Of a stretch of 64,000 nucleotides of DNA, positions 62,886 through 64,000 are shown one piece after another (the stretch's first letter is position 1; every line of letters starts with the position of its first letter). The notes under the pieces are model-generated. The model saw only the letters and a program-made list of their open reading frames with translations. It was not told where the DNA came from and did no database searches. The stretch comes from Cytobacillus oceanisediminis. Lineage in GTDB: Bacteria > Bacillota > Bacilli > Bacillales > Cytobacillaceae. The DNA is taken from positions 3,155,501-3,219,500 of the forward strand of contig NZ_CP065511.1 in NCBI RefSeq assembly GCF_022811925.1, written 5' to 3'. Position numbers and translations under genes: made by a program.

Positions 62886-64000
62886 CTAGCTTTCCTGTTG
62901 AGTGTCGTTGCTAGAAATACGGTCATTTGTCAAGAAAAACACGAAAAACAACGCCAATACGGATGGTATGAGAGCCCATGTGAATGTATAACTTATTGAC
63001 TCTGCAAGGGCATCTATGATTTTATCTAGTAATGGCTCTGGCATAGTCTTACGTGCTTGCTCAGATAAAATAGAGCGTGTATCATTTTGAGCCCCTCCGG
63101 TAATCATATGATTGTTTCCGCTGGAAATTTCTTGAATTTGATCTGAAAAATTAGAACGTTGAATAATCCCATAAATGGTAATTCCCAAACTCATCCCAAG
63201 CTGTCGTAAAAATGATACTGTTGATGTGGCTGAACCCCGGCTTTCTGGTCCGAAGCTATGGATAGCTGCCATATTTATTACAGAAAAAGAAGCTCCTGTG
63301 CCTAACCCGATAATTATCATATACAATGTAACTGCAAATCTTGATGTTTCTGCTGAAACTGTACTTAGCAAGTACATCCCGATTAGCAAAATAACTGCAA
63401 AAATGAGCATGACATTCCGAAACCCGAGTTTTGGAGCAGCCGTTGCCCCTATTTGTGAGGATACTACCACACCCAGCATCATAGGAAGTAGGATTAGGCC
63501 TGAATTTGTTGCACTGCCGCCTGTTACCCCCTGAATAAAGATCGGTATATACACAATACCTACAATAAAGGAAACTCCATAAAACAAGCCTACAATCGTG
63601 CTTGAAGCGAAGAGTCGATCTTTAAACATAGAGAAAGAAATAACAGGATCTTCAGCACTTTTTTCCGTAATAAAAAATATTGAAAATAAAATGAAAAATC
63701 CTGCAAATAAACTTAAAATTACAGTAGAGTCCCAAGTGTACTCATTGCCCCCAAGCTCTAGAGCAAATAGCAGACATACAATTGCTCCAACTAATGTAAT
63801 CGATCCCATCCAATCAATTTTTTGTTTCTTGCGTTCATGGGATTCTTTATAAAATAACGCGATTAACATTAATGAGAGAACACCAATAGGAAGATTGATG
63901 TAGAATATCCAATGCCAGCTGATATAATCAGTAATATATGCTCCAAGCAACGGACCGAATATACTTGATAAGCCAAAAACAGCTCCGAATAGCCCACTCA
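62886..64000 (-). CDS. DHA2-type MFS exporter (5' end outside window)
   Basis: At least 371 residues, open to the right edge. GPLLGAYITDYISWHWIFY is motif C of drug:H+ antiporters; LLPMMLGVVVSSQIGATAAP and GSATSTVSFLRQLGMSLGIT are EmrB/QacA features; C-terminal helices are present. Would export a hydrophobic compound. The N-terminal third lies beyond base 64000. Confidence 0.88.
   Translation of the reverse strand, partial: SGLFGAVFGLSSIFGPLLGAYITDYISWHWIFYINLPIGVLSLMLIALFYKESHERKKQKIDWMGSITLVGAIVCLLFALELGGNEYTWDSTVILSLFAGFFILFSIFFITEKSAEDPVISFSMFKDRLFASSTIVGLFYGVSFIVGIVYIPIFIQGVTGGSATNSGLILLPMMLGVVVSSQIGATAAPKLGFRNVMLIFAVILLIGMYLLSTVSAETSRFAVTLYMIIIGLGTGASFSVINMAAIHSFGPESRGSATSTVSFLRQLGMSLGITIYGIIQRSNFSDQIQEISSGNNHMITGGAQNDTRSILSEQARKTMPEPLLDKIIDALAESISYTFTWALIPSVLALFFVFFLTNDRISSNDTQQES

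Overview
The window looks like the chromosome of a low-GC, spore-former-type Bacillaceae. The evidence is strong AGGAGG ribosome sites with ATG, GTG and TTG starts, Rho-independent terminators, a Bacillus megaterium-style anaerobic cobalamin operon with cbiH60 and a His-tailed CbiX, RocB, and DUF3231, CBO0543, YunG and DUF6440 family proteins. I would place it near Cytobacillus, Mesobacillus or Priestia, but the genus is inference. No rRNA, tRNA or CRISPR was seen.

Layout. 1-2.8 kb: gamma-glutamyltransferase followed by an M20 carboxypeptidase that runs off the left edge. 3.1-13.7 kb: one tightly overlapping minus-strand operon coding for an Hpt-REC-GGDEF-REC diguanylate cyclase, a HEAT-repeat membrane protein, a family 2 glycosyltransferase, a membrane-anchored glycosidase-like protein, a CheY-like regulator and a large hybrid histidine kinase. 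It reads as a polysaccharide synthesis unit joined to c-di-GMP and phosphorelay control. 14.1-18.3 kb: small membrane and housekeeping genes, including three CBO0543-type proteins. 18.4-35.75 kb: a cobalamin-riboswitch-controlled operon for the cobalt-early corrin ring pathway (cbiH60-J-C-D-ET-L-F-G-A, a sirC-like gene, cobA, a nitroreductase, cobO), then a methyltransferase, BtuC, BtuD and BtuF, and finally a ferredoxin-CbiX fusion. Nucleotide-loop genes (cbiB, cbiP, cobU, cobS, cobT) are not in the window. 35.8-43.2 kb: an MFS transporter and an arginine or guanidino-compound operon (two amidinotransferase-fold hydrolases, RocB, amino acid permease) divergent from an IclR-type regulator.

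43.6-62.8 kb is an accessory region unlike the rest. It starts with a broken tyrosine recombinase and then holds a chain of unrelated small genes (MBL hydrolase, HMA-like, DUF6440, YunG-like, two SDRs, GNAT, AraC, ABM, cytidine deaminase, aspartate racemase, coiled-coil protein, S51 peptidase, endonuclease/phosphatase, AhpD-like and unknowns). At least thirteen copies of one 60-90 bp repeat sit between them. Nearly all copies point the same way and lie directly after the stop codon of a minus-strand gene, which is a gene-plus-recombination-site layout resembling an integron cassette array, without any visible IntI. Two decayed IS110-family elements lie in the array. Each has its right end inside one of these repeats, and each has a 3' noncoding segment with a covarying stem, a likely bridge (seek) RNA.

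The right edge holds an Lrp/AsnC regulator and a truncated DHA2-type MFS exporter.
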